Counted from the first letter of the stretch, positions 1 to 8,536 are shown. The stretch: 64,000 nucleotides of DNA from Hymenobacter ginkgonis (GCF_009755225.1 NZ_WQKZ01000001.1:62001-126000); one strand, 5' to 3'. Numbers and translations are program-made. Notes: generated by a model not told the origin, from the sequence alone.

Positions 1-947
1 TCGTCGATGAACAGAATCACATCGGGCGACTTTTCCAGCTCGTTCATCACGGCCTTCATACGCTCCTCAAACTGGCCACGGTATTTTGTACCAGCTACTA
101 GCGACGCCAAGTCCAGGGTTACTACGCGCTTGTTGAACAGTACGCGGCTTACTTTCTTCTGAATGATGCGCAGGGCCAGGCCCTCAGCGATAGCCGTTTT
201 ACCAACGCCCGGCTCACCAATCAAAATAGGGTTATTCTTCTTGCGGCGGCTCAGTACCTGGGCCACGCGCTCAATCTCTTTTTCGCGGCCCACGATGGGG
301 TCAAGCTTATCCTCTTCGGCCAGCTTCGTTAAGTCGCGGCCAAAGTTATCGAGCACCGGAGTGCGCGATTTTTCCCCAGCCTTCTTGGCGGTGCCAGCAT
401 TGCCAGCGCCCTGCCCGCGGCCGGGGCCGCCTTGGCCCTGGCCAAAGAGGCGGTCATCATCGTCGTCAGCCTCCGGACCGGCTTTGGGGCCAGTCGTGTT
501 GGGAGCCGCGCCGTGGTAGTCGAGCGAGTCGCGCACGGTTTCGTAATTCACGTTGAACTTGGAAAGGATTTGAGAAGAAATATTGTCCTCATCGCGCAAA
601 ATCGAGAGGAGCAAGTGCTCAGTGCCAATGATTTCCGATTTGAAAATCTTGGCTTCGAGGTACGTAATTTTTAGCACCTTCTCGGTCTGCTTAGTCAGCG
701 GAATCGAGCCGGTGATGCTGGTGCCCTGGGTCGAGGCCGTGTTGCGGGTAGCTTGCTCGAGGGCAAACTTTAGCTCCTCGGTAGCTACCCCCAGCTTTTT
801 AAGCAGGCCCAGCGCAGTGCCTTCGCCTTCGCGAATCATGCCCAGCAGCAGGTGCTCGGTACCGATATAGTCGTGGCCGAGCCGGATGGCCTCCTCCCGG
901 CTCAAGGAAATAACCTCCTTGACGCGGTTTGAAAATTTAGCTTCCAT
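1..947 (-). CDS. clpC: ATP-dependent Clp protease ATP-binding subunit ClpC, N-terminal part
   Basis: This is the first ~315 residues of a ClpC/ClpA-type AAA+ unfoldase, which feeds proteins to the ClpP peptidase in the cytoplasm; the gene runs off the left edge of the window. Two Clp-N repeats are visible, each with a TEHLLL motif (near residues 30 and 105). A Gly/Asp-rich linker (about 145-190) follows, then the first AAA+ domain with Walker A GEPGVGKT (about residue 240) and Walker B VILFIDE at the cut end. The start MEAKFSN is typical of Bacteroidota ClpC and has no upstream in-frame alternative with family similarity. Transcription runs away from the rest of the window. The second AAA+ domain and the ClpP-docking loop lie outside, so completeness cannot be judged. 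Family assignment is secure. Confidence 0.95.
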   Translation of the reverse strand, partial: MEAKFSNRVKEVISLSREEAIRLGHDYIGTEHLLLGMIREGEGTALGLLKKLGVATEELKFALEQATRNTASTQGTSITGSIPLTKQTEKVLKITYLEAKIFKSEIIGTEHLLLSILRDEDNISSQILSKFNVNYETVRDSLDYHGAAPNTTGPKAGPEADDDDDRLFGQGQGGPGRGQGAGNAGTAKKAGEKSRTPVLDNFGRDLTKLAEEDKLDPIVGREKEIERVAQVLSRRKKNNPILIGEPGVGKTAIAEGLALRIIQKKVSRVLFNKRVVTLDLASLVAGTKYRGQFEERMKAVMNELEKSPDVILFID

Positions 948-1168
948 GCAAGCAAGATAAAAATAAAGCGCAGATATTGGTTCTACTAGGATAGGAACGA
1001 ATAGTTGCGTTACGCGGATACGTAGTGGAGTGGTGGATAGAAGAAAAACAAGCTCCTGCAGACGAAGGTTCTATAAGATACTTAGGTTAATGGCAAATAG
1101 GTGATTAAGTTGGCAAATACAGTAGAAGTTTTTTTAAAGCCAACCTAACTCGCTAACCTGCGCAGTAC

Positions 1169-1801
1169 TTACAAAAACTGCCCGGCGGCGGGCCCTTGCA
1201 TAAACAGCAAATCCAGCACGCTAAGACCCGGTACAAATGCAAGGCCAAACACTTGCGGGTACGGTCGTTGCGACGTACTGTCAGGTAAGGGGGTAGGGGA
1301 GACGTTTTTGGGTGTCAGGAAGTCGCGTCGGTCGTGCAGCGTGGGCCGGGTAGCTACCTCGGCGGGGGCAAGGTAGCTAGTAGTAAAATCGAGGGGTAGG
1401 GGCCAGCGCAGGCAGCGCAATAATAACTGCAAAAAGGCCAGATTCAATTCCCAGAGCCGTGCCGGTTTTTGGGCGTAAATATCTTGCAAGTAATCGGCGT
1501 AGTAGCCAAAGTAGGGCGAGGCTCCGTAGGCGGTTTGCAGAGTGCGAAAATGGCGGTGCCGCCAGTTTTGGCGGTAGTCAATTTCAATGGCACTAGTTTG
1601 GACTTTTTCGGCGCGGGCTCCGTCTAGCACAGGCACCGTGAGTGGCTGCAAGCCTTGCGCCGTGAGCACCAGCGCCCGGTTGCGGTAGGTTTGCTTGTGG
1701 TAGTGCTCGTGGGCATCAAGCAGCAGCCCATCGGCGGTTAATAATTGCTGAAAAAAAGGAATGGACGGCAGGTAGTGCAACTCGGATAAGACAACGGACA
1801 T
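1169..1801 (-). CDS. WbqC-like family protein
   Basis: The 210-residue product resembles the WbqC-like family, often found near polysaccharide or lipoprotein-processing genes and of unclear biochemical role. The N-terminus SELHYLPSIPFFQ followed by HEHYHKQTYRNR is the usual start of the family, and further matches continue through NWRHRHFRTLQ and ASPYFGYY. The ATG at 1801 is chosen because the family begins there; an upstream GTG at 1840 would add 13 residues without similarity. The gene is divergent from a secreted-protein gene at 1902. No signal peptide or membrane segment is seen, so it is probably cytoplasmic. No specific substrate can be inferred from this context. Confidence 0.8.
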   Translation of the reverse strand: MSVVLSELHYLPSIPFFQQLLTADGLLLDAHEHYHKQTYRNRALVLTAQGLQPLTVPVLDGARAEKVQTSAIEIDYRQNWRHRHFRTLQTAYGASPYFGYYADYLQDIYAQKPARLWELNLAFLQLLLRCLRWPLPLDFTTSYLAPAEVATRPTLHDRRDFLTPKNVSPTPLPDSTSQRPYPQVFGLAFVPGLSVLDLLFMQGPAAGQFL

Positions 1802-1889
1802 GGCCGCAAGGTAAAACGGTAGCCACGGAGTGCCACCCACCCGACCAGTAGCGCTGGCACGGGATTGGCCCTGGCCCCGACGTACCGCT

Positions 1890-1897
1890 TATTTTTG
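1890..1897 (+). promoter_or_regulatory. Bacteroidota -7 promoter box TATTTTTG
   Basis: The sequence is a perfect match to the TAnnTTTG -7 element of Bacteroidota housekeeping promoters. It ends only 4 bases before the ATG at 1902, so the transcript would have almost no leader. This supports 1902 rather than 1830 as the start of the following gene. No clear -33 element was found. Confidence 0.55.
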
Positions 1898-1901
1898 CCT
1901 C

Positions 1902-2771
1902 ATGCGTTTTTTGCTTTTCTCCCTGGCGCTGGCCAGTGCTACCCCCGCCGCGGCTGGCCCGCCCCAACTGCTGCTGCGCGTAGCCAGCTTCCGCAACCTC
2001 GACCAGGTGCAGAAGGGCGGTGAGGTCGAAATATCCGTGACGGTGCCTACCCAGCCACTTACCTACCGGCAGCGGGCGCCGAAGTCGTTTCAGTCGTCGG
2101 CCGTGGTCGATTTATCCATTCTGAAGGCCGACGGTACCGCCGCTTGGCAAGAAACCGTGACGCTCAAGCCACCGGTGCTCAGCGACACTACTATCAGCAT
2201 CAAAAATCCGCTCAGCTTTCTCAAGCGCGTGAACCTGCCCGATGGTACCTATACGCTGCGCGGCCGCATCCGCGACCAATACCGTAGTGCCAACGGCGAA
2301 ACTACTGTGGAGCAGCCGCTGGTAGTGGCTGCGCCTAAAGGCGCAGCATTCAGCGACTTGGTGTTTTTGGCTAAGCCGGCCGTCAAGACCACCGGCGAAG
2401 GCGTATTCAACCGCGGCGGCTACTTGCTCACGCGCTCACCGGCTGGCTTTTACGGCCGCGGGGCCGACAACGTATTTTTCTACACGGAGCTCAATCAACT
2501 ACCCGCCGGCCGGCCGGTGCGCCTGCATTACCACCTAGCTGCCGCCGATGGCAGCGCCGCCGATGCCGATGCGGCGCCCATTACGCCGCAAGAAGGCCGT
2601 CCTACCCCCGTGGTAGGTCAGTTGCCACTAGGGCCGTTGCCGGCCGGGCCGTTCACGCTCACGGTGGAAGCACGCGATGCCGCTACCAAAAAAGTGGTAG
2701 CCACCCAAAGCCAAACCGGCGAGCGCAGCCTCACCGACTACGCGCCCGCTGGCGCAGCCGTACCTCGATGA
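1902..2771 (+). CDS. secreted protein of unknown function
   Basis: The 289-residue product starts with a signal peptide (MRFLLFSLALASATPAAA, cleavage probably after AAA near residue 18). The rest looks like beta-rich domains: repeated phrases such as LPDGTYTLRGRIRD and LPAGPFTLTVEARD suggest two Ig-like or macroglobulin-like modules. I do not recognise a named family. The start at 1902 is preferred because it gives the signal peptide and lies next to a promoter box. The stop overlaps the next gene's ATG (ATGA at 2768-2771), so it is translationally coupled to the acyltransferase. That coupling hints at an envelope role, which is inference only. Confidence 0.8.
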   Translation: MRFLLFSLALASATPAAAGPPQLLLRVASFRNLDQVQKGGEVEISVTVPTQPLTYRQRAPKSFQSSAVVDLSILKADGTAAWQETVTLKPPVLSDTTISIKNPLSFLKRVNLPDGTYTLRGRIRDQYRSANGETTVEQPLVVAAPKGAAFSDLVFLAKPAVKTTGEGVFNRGGYLLTRSPAGFYGRGADNVFFYTELNQLPAGRPVRLHYHLAAADGSAADADAAPITPQEGRPTPVVGQLPLGPLPAGPFTLTVEARDAATKKVVATQSQTGERSLTDYAPAGAAVPR

Positions 2772-3679
2772 GGGCGCCCGCCGCCCGGCCCTTTGCCTGG
2801 TACTTCTTCCCGTTGCAGTGGCTGCTGCTGGGGCTGGCGCACCTGCCGCTGGCGGTGCTCTACGTGGTGGCGGAGGGCATTTATGGCCTACTAGCCTACG
2901 TAGTGCGCTACCGCTGGCAGGTGGTGCTCGAAAACTTGCGTCAGTCATTTCCGGAAAAAAGCGAAGCTGAAATTCACGCCATTGGTCGGCAGTTTTACCG
3001 GCATTTTGCGCAAGTCATTGTCGAAATTTTGCGACTGGCCGCTATCTCACCCGCCGAGTTGCAGCGCCGCGTGCGCTTCGTGAATCCCGAATTAATGACG
3101 CAGCCCTTCGCCGAAAACCGGCAAGTGCTTTCGCTGGGTTCGCACCGCGGCAACTGGGAGTGGATACTGTCGGGCGCAGCGCTGGAGTTTCCGGGCAGGG
3201 CAGCGGGCGTGTATAAGCCGCTCAACAACAAGTTCTTCGAGCATTTTATGCGCCGGCTGCGCACTCGCTTGGGGGCCGAGGCTGTACCCATGCTCAGTAC
3301 GTTGCGCTACTTATTAAAGCACAAGGGCGAGGGCCGTACGCTTAGCCTGCTCACCGACCAGGCCGCCGGCCCCGAGGACCGCCCGTACTGGACTGACTTT
3401 TTACACCAAGACGCCGGCTTCTATACCAGCGCCGACCGGCTGGCGCCGCAGTTTGGCTGCGCGGTGCTCTACGTGGGCATTCGGCGGGTGCGGCGCGGCT
3501 ACTACGAAATCACCTTTACCCGGCTGCCTGACGGCCAACTGGCTACCCCCCCCGGCACTACCGAAGCCGAGCGCTACCCCATCACGGAGGCATTTATCCG
3601 GCAGTTAGAGGCCGACATTCGGGCTACGCCCGAGCAATACCTCTGGACGCACCGCCGCTGGAAGCACAAGCGTAATTAG
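2768..3679 (+). CDS. lysophospholipid/lipid A acyltransferase family protein (LpxL/HtrB-like)
   Basis: The 303-residue protein belongs to the LpxL/LpxM/HtrB acyltransferase family, which transfers acyl chains to lipid A precursors at the inner membrane. The N-terminus has one hydrophobic segment (about residues 10-40, WLLLGLAHLPLAVLYVVAEG). The catalytic HX4E motif is HRGNWE near residue 127, and the following TDQAAGP block is a family hallmark. The stop codon of the upstream secreted protein overlaps this start by 4 bases. The length is normal for the family. In Bacteroidota similar genes may act on lipid A or other lipids, so the exact substrate is not assigned. Confidence 0.88.
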   Translation: MRAPAARPFAWYFFPLQWLLLGLAHLPLAVLYVVAEGIYGLLAYVVRYRWQVVLENLRQSFPEKSEAEIHAIGRQFYRHFAQVIVEILRLAAISPAELQRRVRFVNPELMTQPFAENRQVLSLGSHRGNWEWILSGAALEFPGRAAGVYKPLNNKFFEHFMRRLRTRLGAEAVPMLSTLRYLLKHKGEGRTLSLLTDQAAGPEDRPYWTDFLHQDAGFYTSADRLAPQFGCAVLYVGIRRVRRGYYEITFTRLPDGQLATPPGTTEAERYPITEAFIRQLEADIRATPEQYLWTHRRWKHKRN

Positions 3680-3683
3680 AACA

Positions 3684-3785
3684 AGAACGTCCTGCGGAAC
3701 GCAGGGAAGTATTTCTACCTCGCCAGTGGATTACTAACTCCAAAGACGCAGCAGAAATGCTTCCCTGCGTTACGCAGGACGTTCT
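3684..3785. repeat. long intergenic hairpin repeat, copy A
   Basis: Two 33-base arms (3684-3716 and 3753-3785) are inverted copies matching at 31 of 33 positions. They are separated by a 36-base centre containing CGCCAGTGGATTACTAAC. The element sits between the convergent ends of the acyltransferase and the Sua5-like gene, so it may end transcription from both sides. The centre closely matches the centre of another hairpin at 63151-63257 although the arms differ, so it is treated as one family. Confidence 0.75.
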
Positions 3786-3801
3786 CACAGTATAATAACT
3801 G

Positions 3802-4434
3802 CTACAAAAACTGCTCGATGTCGCCGAGACCTTGGCGCACCAACTCAAAATCGTCGTTGGTGCAGTCGATGATGGTGCTCGGCTCGTTGCCGCCGAAACC
3901 ACCGTCGATAACGAGGTCGACGAGCGAACGGTATTTCTCAAAAATCAGGTCGGGGTCGGTTACGTACTCTTCAAGCGTTTCTTCGCTCTCGCGCACCGAT
4001 GTGCTCACGATGGGCGTGCCAAATTCCTTCACAATCTGGCGCACTATCTGATTATCAGGCACCCGGATGCCCACCGTACTGCGCTTCACGCCGCCGTAGC
4101 GCGGGGCGTTGGGGCTAGCCTCGAAGATGAAGGTAAAGGGGCCGGGTAGGGCACGCTTAATCACCTTAAATACGGGCGTGGTGATGCCGTGCGCATAGTC
4201 GGAGATGTGCGATAAGTCGTGGCAAATAAAGCTCAGATTAGCTTTTTCGGGTTTCAAACCTTTGATTCGACAAAGCTTCTCAACAGCTTTCGCATTGTTG
4301 ATATCGCAGCCAATCCCATAAACCGTATCGGTGGGGTAAATAATAAGCCCACCTTTGCGCAGTACCTCAACTACTTGAAGAATACGATTTTGGGGCGGAT
4401 TATCGGGGTGGATGCGGAGCAGGGTAGCAGCCAT
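3802..4434 (-). CDS. L-threonylcarbamoyladenylate synthase (Sua5/YciO/TsaC family)
   Basis: The 210-residue enzyme makes threonylcarbamoyl-AMP from threonine, bicarbonate and ATP for the t6A modification of tRNAs reading ANN codons. The family signature is clear: GGLIIYPTDTVYGIGCD near residue 35, then KGLKPEKANLSFIC and a later TVGIRVPD / GTPIVSTSVR block (nucleotide and substrate pocket). There is no C-terminal Sua5 domain, so the architecture is the short YciO/TsaC form. The ATG at 4434 is chosen because it starts the conserved fold; a longer reading from 4473 adds an unrelated hydrophobic stretch. It is convergent with the acyltransferase across hairpin copy A. YciO paralogues of less certain function remain possible. 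Confidence 0.85.
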   Translation of the reverse strand: MAATLLRIHPDNPPQNRILQVVEVLRKGGLIIYPTDTVYGIGCDINNAKAVEKLCRIKGLKPEKANLSFICHDLSHISDYAHGITTPVFKVIKRALPGPFTFIFEASPNAPRYGGVKRSTVGIRVPDNQIVRQIVKEFGTPIVSTSVRESEETLEEYVTDPDLIFEKYRSLVDLVIDGGFGGNEPSTIIDCTNDDFELVRQGLGDIEQFL

Positions 4435-4632
4435 GGAACAAAAAGACGGAAAAAAGAAGGAAACGAATAGCAAGCCCGGGCCGCCAGGCGCGGCCCAATA
4501 CGGCGGGCAAGGTACTACCCAGCGCGGTTTTGAGGCGCCGCGGGCAGCCGCGGTAAGCAGCTACAAGCAAAAGTGCCGCCAGATGTTTGCCGCCGGCAGG
4601 GGGGTAGGGCGGGCGCACTCGCCAATGAGGGT

Positions 4633-4640
4633 TAATTTTG
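4633..4640 (+). promoter_or_regulatory. Bacteroidota -7 promoter box TAATTTTG
   Basis: A perfect TAnnTTTG match lies 24 bases before the ATG of mltG at 4665, in the divergent region between the Sua5-like gene and mltG. No convincing -33 partner is visible in the GGGTAGGG-rich stretch upstream. Confidence 0.5.
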
Positions 4641-4664
4641 AGCAGTTTCTAGCCCAGCCACCCC

Positions 4665-5768
4665 ATGCCTACCCCTGCCAAAAAGTCTGCCCTCGAATAC
4701 AAAGCTGATTCTATTAAGCGCCGCAACCGCTTTGCCGCCGTGAGCATTACGCTAGGGCTCATCTTGGTGTGCTTCTCGTATTATTTTTTTCAGATATTTT
4801 ACACCACCAATATTGATACCCGTGATAAGCCCGCGTTTGCCTACATCCATCGGGGCGACGACTGGCAGAAGGCCCTGGTAGCAGTAGAAGACGTGCGGGC
4901 TGAGGGCGAAAAAGTCGTTATCGACCCGCTCTCGCTGCACTTTGTGGGCAAACTCATGGGTTACAACAAACCCGGCGCTGTGAAGCCTGGTCGCTACGAG
5001 CTAAAAACCGGCATGACCAACCGTCAGGTAATCAACTTGTTGAAATCGGGCCGCCAAACGCCGCTCAAGCTCACCTTTACCAATGTGCGCCTGCGCCGCG
5101 AGTTGGCCACCAAGCTCAGCAAGCAAATTGATGCCAAGCCCCGGCAAATTGACTCGCTGCTCAGCAGCCCCAATTATACTAAAAGCCTGGGCTTCGACAC
5201 CACTACGGTGCTCTCGATGTTTATTCCCAATACCTACGAGCTGTACTGGAATACTTCGGCCAAAAACCTTATGCAGCGCATGAAAACCGAGTATGAGAAA
5301 TTCTGGACGCCCGAGCGCGACGCCGCCCGCGAAAAGCTGGGCCTCACCCGCGTGCAGGTGAGCACCCTGGCTAGCATCGTGGAGGCCGAGCAGCAGCAGC
5401 ATGCTGACGAGCGCCCCCGCATTGCGGGCGTGTACCTCAATCGCCTCAAGCGCGGCATGAAGCTGCAGGCCGACCCTACCGTGGTGTACGCCAACGGCGA
5501 TTTCAGCATCAAACGCGTGCTCAATGTGCACCTGCAAAAAGACTCGCCTTACAATACGTATAAGTACGCCGGCCTACCCCCCGGTCCCATCGACCTGCCC
5601 AGCATTGCCAGCATCAACGCCGTGCTGCACCCCGAGCAGAACGATTACCTGTATTTCTGCGCCAAGGAGGATTTTAGCGGCTACCACGCCTTCGCCACCA
5701 ACGAGCAGCAACACCTCGTGAATGCCCGCCGCTACCAAGCCGCCCTCAGCCGGGCGGGGATTATGTAA
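4665..5768 (+). CDS. mltG: endolytic transglycosylase MltG
   Basis: The 367-residue membrane-anchored lytic transglycosylase (YceG family) cleaves nascent peptidoglycan strands and helps set glycan length. One transmembrane helix (about residues 24-46, VSITLGLILVCFSYYFFQIF) anchors it in the inner membrane. The catalytic Glu sits in the ASIVEAE motif near residue 241. It is followed by the typical ERPRIAGVYLNRL and LQADPTVVYA blocks and the C-terminal SPYNTYKYAGLPPGPI segment. The length is normal. A promoter box lies just upstream and the gene appears to be transcribed alone or with the next gene, a thioesterase 70 bases downstream. Confidence 0.95.
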   Translation: MPTPAKKSALEYKADSIKRRNRFAAVSITLGLILVCFSYYFFQIFYTTNIDTRDKPAFAYIHRGDDWQKALVAVEDVRAEGEKVVIDPLSLHFVGKLMGYNKPGAVKPGRYELKTGMTNRQVINLLKSGRQTPLKLTFTNVRLRRELATKLSKQIDAKPRQIDSLLSSPNYTKSLGFDTTTVLSMFIPNTYELYWNTSAKNLMQRMKTEYEKFWTPERDAAREKLGLTRVQVSTLASIVEAEQQQHADERPRIAGVYLNRLKRGMKLQADPTVVYANGDFSIKRVLNVHLQKDSPYNTYKYAGLPPGPIDLPSIASINAVLHPEQNDYLYFCAKEDFSGYHAFATNEQQHLVNARRYQAALSRAGIM

Positions 5769-5790
5769 TTTGCTAATAAACAGTAGCTAT

Positions 5791-5826
5791 AGGACGTTCT
5801 GCTGAGCTTGCGAAGCAGGACGTCCT
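5791..5826. repeat. short intergenic hairpin, possible relative of copies A and C
   Basis: Inverted 13-base arms (5791-5803 and 5814-5826, 12 of 13 matching) enclose a 10-base loop GAGCTTGCGA. The arm core GGACGTCCTGC resembles the arms of copy A at 3684, and the loop resembles the AAGCTTGGCGAAGC part of copy C at 63151. It lies between mltG and the thioesterase gene and could act as an attenuator or terminator. Confidence 0.5.
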
Positions 5827-5838
5827 TAGATTTAAAAT

Positions 5839-6327
5839 ATGTACCAAGCCGACATCCAAATCCGCGTGCGCTACGCCGAAACCGACCAAATGGGCTACGT
5901 CTATCATGGTAACTACGCAGCGTATTTTGAGGTGGCCCGCACCGAGTCGTTTCGGCAATTGGGCATTCGCTACAAAGACCTCGAAGGGCAGGGGGTAGGG
6001 ATGCCGGTGGGCGAGCTGCAAACGCGCTTTCGCCGTCCTGCTCGTTACGACGACTTGCTGACTATCAAGGTGATGTTGCGCGAGCTGGCCGAAGGCTCGC
6101 GGGTGAAATTCGAGTACGAAATTCGCAACGAAGCCGACGAGCTACTTACCGAAGGCTACACGCTAATGGTATTTGTGAGCACCGCCAACGGCCGCCCCGT
6201 CCCCATTCCCGCCAGCGTGCGCGAAAAACTGGCCCCGTATTTCTCGGTGGAAGAAGATGGCAGCCCCCTGGGCGCGGGCCGCCCTACCCCCGGTGAGGCG
6301 CCTGCCCCCGCTGCCTTTGGCAAATAG
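5839..6327 (+). CDS. acyl-CoA thioesterase, YbgC/4-hydroxybenzoyl-CoA thioesterase family
   Basis: The 162-residue hotdog-fold enzyme hydrolyses acyl-CoA thioesters in the cytoplasm. The active-site motif RYAETDQMGYVYHGNY contains the catalytic Asp16 and His23 found in the YbgC subgroup. The core fold ends near residue 135. A Gly/Pro/Ala-rich tail of about 25 residues follows that is not part of the fold. The short hairpin at 5791-5826 is just upstream. A link to the Tol-Pal system, as in proteobacterial ybgC, is not supported by the neighbours here. The substrate is unknown. Confidence 0.88.
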   Translation: MYQADIQIRVRYAETDQMGYVYHGNYAAYFEVARTESFRQLGIRYKDLEGQGVGMPVGELQTRFRRPARYDDLLTIKVMLRELAEGSRVKFEYEIRNEADELLTEGYTLMVFVSTANGRPVPIPASVREKLAPYFSVEEDGSPLGAGRPTPGEAPAPAAFGK

Positions 6328-6497
6328 CGGAACAAACAATCAAAAATGAGCGTCATGCCCATCTAAGGCTAGGCTGGGCGGCCAACACATCTCAGGGGGT
6401 AGCGACCTTAAGCAGTGCGGGTTGCTGCTGCCCGCGAGCTGCTTCGACTAGCCTAGTACAGCGCCCCTTATTATTGCGTAGGTTTTAATTTCTATTC

Positions 6498-7466
6498 ATG
6501 CTCGCTCCTCCTGCTCGCCGCCGCGCCGTGCTGCCCGATGTGCGCCGCCATCGTGCCTACCGCACGCTCATGGCGTGGGGCAAGCGCCAGCGGCTGCGGG
6601 GGGGTAGGATTTCGCTCTACGATGTGGGCGAGCGCGTGCTGCACGAATTGCGCCTCGACTCTTTGGAAAAGCGGGCCGCCTACATGGCCTTCAACCTGAC
6701 GCTGGCCCTATTTCCGACCATTATTTTCCTGTTCACGCTCATCCCGTACATCCCGGTGCCCAACCTGGACGTGGATATCCTGCAGTTTCTGGCCGACATC
6801 ATGCCGCACGAGCTGTACGCGGCTACGGCAGGCACCATCGAGGACATTGTGCGCATTCCGCACGGCGGCTTGTTGTCGTTTGGTTTTGGTACGGCGCTGG
6901 TGCTATCCAGCAACGGCATCATGGCGCTACTCGACGCGTTTGAGAAGAAATACCCCTGGTTTAAGCACCGCGGGTATTTTCATAAGCGCGCCATTGCCAC
7001 CGGGTTAACTTTTGTATTGGCACTGCTGCTGGTGATTGCCATTGCGGGTATCTTCTTCGGTACCTTCATCATCGATGCGCTGGTATTCTACGAAATTGTG
7101 CCCGAAAGCTCCACCGAATTTATGATTGCGGTGCTGCGCTACGGCTCGCTCATCGGGCTATTTCTCACCACCACTTGCGTCATTTACTACTTCGTGCCGC
7201 CGGTGCACGACAAGTGGCCCTTTGTGTCGGTCGGGGCAATGGTAGCTACGCTGCTCATCTTTTTGGTGTCGTTTCTGTTCACGCTCTACGTGCGCATCTT
7301 CAACTCTTACAACCACTTCTACGGCTCCATTGGGGCACTGGTGGGCTTCATGGTATGGCTAGAGTTTGTGTGCATGACGCTCATCATCGGCTTCGAGGTG
7401 AATGTGAGTATGGACGCCGCTACGGGCCGCTTTGGCTTGCCCGAGAAAGAAAAATTGAGGGATTGA
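6498..7466 (+). CDS. YihY/BrkB family inner-membrane protein
   Basis: The 322-residue protein belongs to the YihY/virulence factor BrkB family of multi-spanning inner-membrane proteins. Family features are the AAYMAFNLTLALFPTIIFL segment, the central LSSNGIMALLDAFEKKY block, and about six hydrophobic helices, the last being GALVGFMVWLEFVCMTLIIGFEVN. The cytoplasmic N-terminus is basic (about 45 residues). The family is sometimes annotated as ribonuclease BN, which is incorrect for this fold. The precise function is unknown. The gene stands alone before the tRNA pair. Confidence 0.9.
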   Translation: MLAPPARRRAVLPDVRRHRAYRTLMAWGKRQRLRGGRISLYDVGERVLHELRLDSLEKRAAYMAFNLTLALFPTIIFLFTLIPYIPVPNLDVDILQFLADIMPHELYAATAGTIEDIVRIPHGGLLSFGFGTALVLSSNGIMALLDAFEKKYPWFKHRGYFHKRAIATGLTFVLALLLVIAIAGIFFGTFIIDALVFYEIVPESSTEFMIAVLRYGSLIGLFLTTTCVIYYFVPPVHDKWPFVSVGAMVATLLIFLVSFLFTLYVRIFNSYNHFYGSIGALVGFMVWLEFVCMTLIIGFEVNVSMDAATGRFGLPEKEKLRD

Positions 7467-7536
7467 TTTTGAGCACAGTAGCCACAATTTTGAGAAAAAA
7501 ACGGGCGAATGCTAGCTAGCAACTAGCATCCTTGCC

Positions 7537-7544
7537 TACTTTTG
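7537..7544 (+). promoter_or_regulatory. Bacteroidota -7 promoter box TACTTTTG for the tRNA pair
   Basis: A perfect TAnnTTTG match lies 28 bases before the first serine tRNA and fits as its promoter. The two tRNAs, separated by 74 bases, could share one transcript that ends at the hairpin at 7822-7860. Confidence 0.55.
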
Positions 7545-7572
7545 CAGCCCAAACCACTCGTTTGGAACCTTT

Positions 7573-7659
7573 AGAGAGGTGGCAGAGTGGTCGAATGCGA
7601 CGGTTTCGAAAACCGTTATACCGGCAACGGTATCGGGGGTTCGAATCCCCCCCTCTCTA
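7573..7659 (+). tRNA. tRNA-Ser (anticodon CGA)
   Basis: A full cloverleaf can be drawn: acceptor AGAGAGG/CCTCTCT, D-stem GCA/TGC, anticodon stem ACGGT/ACCGT with loop TTCGAAA (anticodon CGA), and a long variable arm with stem ATACCG/CGGTAT. The T-arm is GGGGG/CCCCC with TTCGAAT. The long variable arm confirms the serine class. CCA is not encoded. The base in the discriminator position is A, whereas the next serine tRNA has G. Confidence 0.93.
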
Positions 7660-7733
7660 CGAAATGGTGAAATAGTAAATTAACGAAGTAGCTTCCACGC
7701 TTCGATAATCTGCCGTTTTACCATTTCATTTTT

Positions 7734-7818
7734 AGAGAAGTGGCAGAGTGGTCGATTGCGGCGGTCTTGAAAACCGCTGACTGTAACAGGTCCGGGGGTT
7801 CGAATCCCTCCTTCTCTG
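7734..7818 (+). tRNA. tRNA-Ser (anticodon TGA)
   Basis: The cloverleaf has acceptor AGAGAAG/CTTCTCT, D-stem GCA/TGC, anticodon stem GCGGT/ACCGC with loop CTTGAAA (anticodon TGA), and a long variable arm. The T-arm is GGGGG/CCCTC with one wobble pair and TTCGAAT. The discriminator base is G, as usual for serine tRNA. CCA is not encoded. It is closely followed by an intrinsic terminator. Confidence 0.94.
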
Positions 7819-7821
7819 CTA

Positions 7822-7860
7822 AAAAGCCCGTTTCCAAGCTGGAAACGGGCTTTTTATTTT
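7822..7860 (+). terminator. intrinsic terminator after the tRNA-Ser pair
   Basis: A strong stem AAAAGCCCGTTTCCA / GGAAACGGGCTTTT closes over a short loop and ends in a T-rich run (TTTTTATTTTT). It begins 3 bases after the second tRNA, as expected for a tRNA operon terminator. Confidence 0.85.
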
Positions 7861-8105
7861 TGTGGGGTACGCTTTAGGGGACGACCTGTATTTTTATGCT
7901 GTTGATTCCTGATTTTTATAGTCTATAGTCTACTGTATCTATCGCATGGGTTATGTCAGAAGAACAGAAAGCAGCGACTAGCTATGTTGATTCGGAGACT
8001 CTTTATCTGCTGCGTAGCCGCACGCCCTAGACTTTCGGCAGCTGCCCCCCTCTGCGCATAATCCTCCAGAGGTACGCTACTGCGAAAGCTGCGCAGCACT
8101 ACGGC

Positions 8106-8282
8106 CTAGCTCCGTTGTTCATCAATGCCCACCTCAACAAAGAACCCGCGGCCTTCATCGGCTAGGTGGTATAGATTCACTCCACCTTCGTCCTCCCAAC
8201 GGTTAGCTAGGAAGGTGCTTTTGTCCAAAGCGAAATGCAACTGCACATCGGGCGATAGCAGGCGGAACATATAAAGCGTCAT
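8106..8282 (-). CDS. small hypothetical protein
   Basis: A 58-residue reading frame beginning MTLYMFRLL has a protein-like composition with acidic and aromatic residues (for example LANRWEDEGGVNLYHLADEGRG). No family is recognised. The start at 8282 is chosen because the longer reading from 8345 would begin upstream of a terminator-like hairpin at 8292-8326. It lies downstream of another small gene on the same strand. It may be real or a remnant in this AT-richer accessory stretch. Confidence 0.4.
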   Translation of the reverse strand: MTLYMFRLLSPDVQLHFALDKSTFLANRWEDEGGVNLYHLADEGRGFFVEVGIDEQRS

Positions 8283-8291
8283 AGGTGCAAA

Positions 8292-8326
8292 GAAAAAGCC
8301 CCGGCCGGTTATGTCGGGGCTTTTTC
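8292..8326. terminator. hairpin with A/T flanks between two small genes
   Basis: Perfect 12-base inverted arms GAAAAAGCCCCG and CGGGGCTTTTTC enclose an 11-base loop. It looks like a bidirectional intrinsic terminator. The stop codon of the upstream small gene (8309-8311) lies in its loop, so transcription of that gene would end right at its last codon. Confidence 0.6.
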
Positions 8327-8536
8327 GGAGGCGAGTGACCACCATTCTTTAAACTGCTCAGTGGTCACAATAAGTGAAGTCTGCGCTAAGCGGTCAATTG
8401 CCACCTGCCAATCATTTAAAACAGTGTAGCGCAGCAAATAACAATGGCCATACTGGAACCCCCCGAATCCATCAGAACCCATAAAAATGCAAATATGAGT
8501 TTTAAAATTTGGATGGTATTGCGAGAAATTAGCCAT
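8309..8536 (-). CDS. small hypothetical protein
   Basis: A 75-residue product begins MANFSQYHPNF. The start at 8536 is preferred over 8548 because a GAGGTGAGG purine-rich site lies just upstream at the right distance. The sequence is Trp/Tyr-rich (GFQYGHCYLLRYTVLNDWQVAIDRL, then TTEQFKEWWSLAS), which is unusual for chance reading frames. No family is recognised. The surrounding DNA is much more AT-rich than the neighbouring housekeeping genes, suggesting a recent arrival. The stop codon falls inside the hairpin at 8292-8326. Confidence 0.5.
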   Translation of the reverse strand: MANFSQYHPNFKTHICIFMGSDGFGGFQYGHCYLLRYTVLNDWQVAIDRLAQTSLIVTTEQFKEWWSLASEKAPT

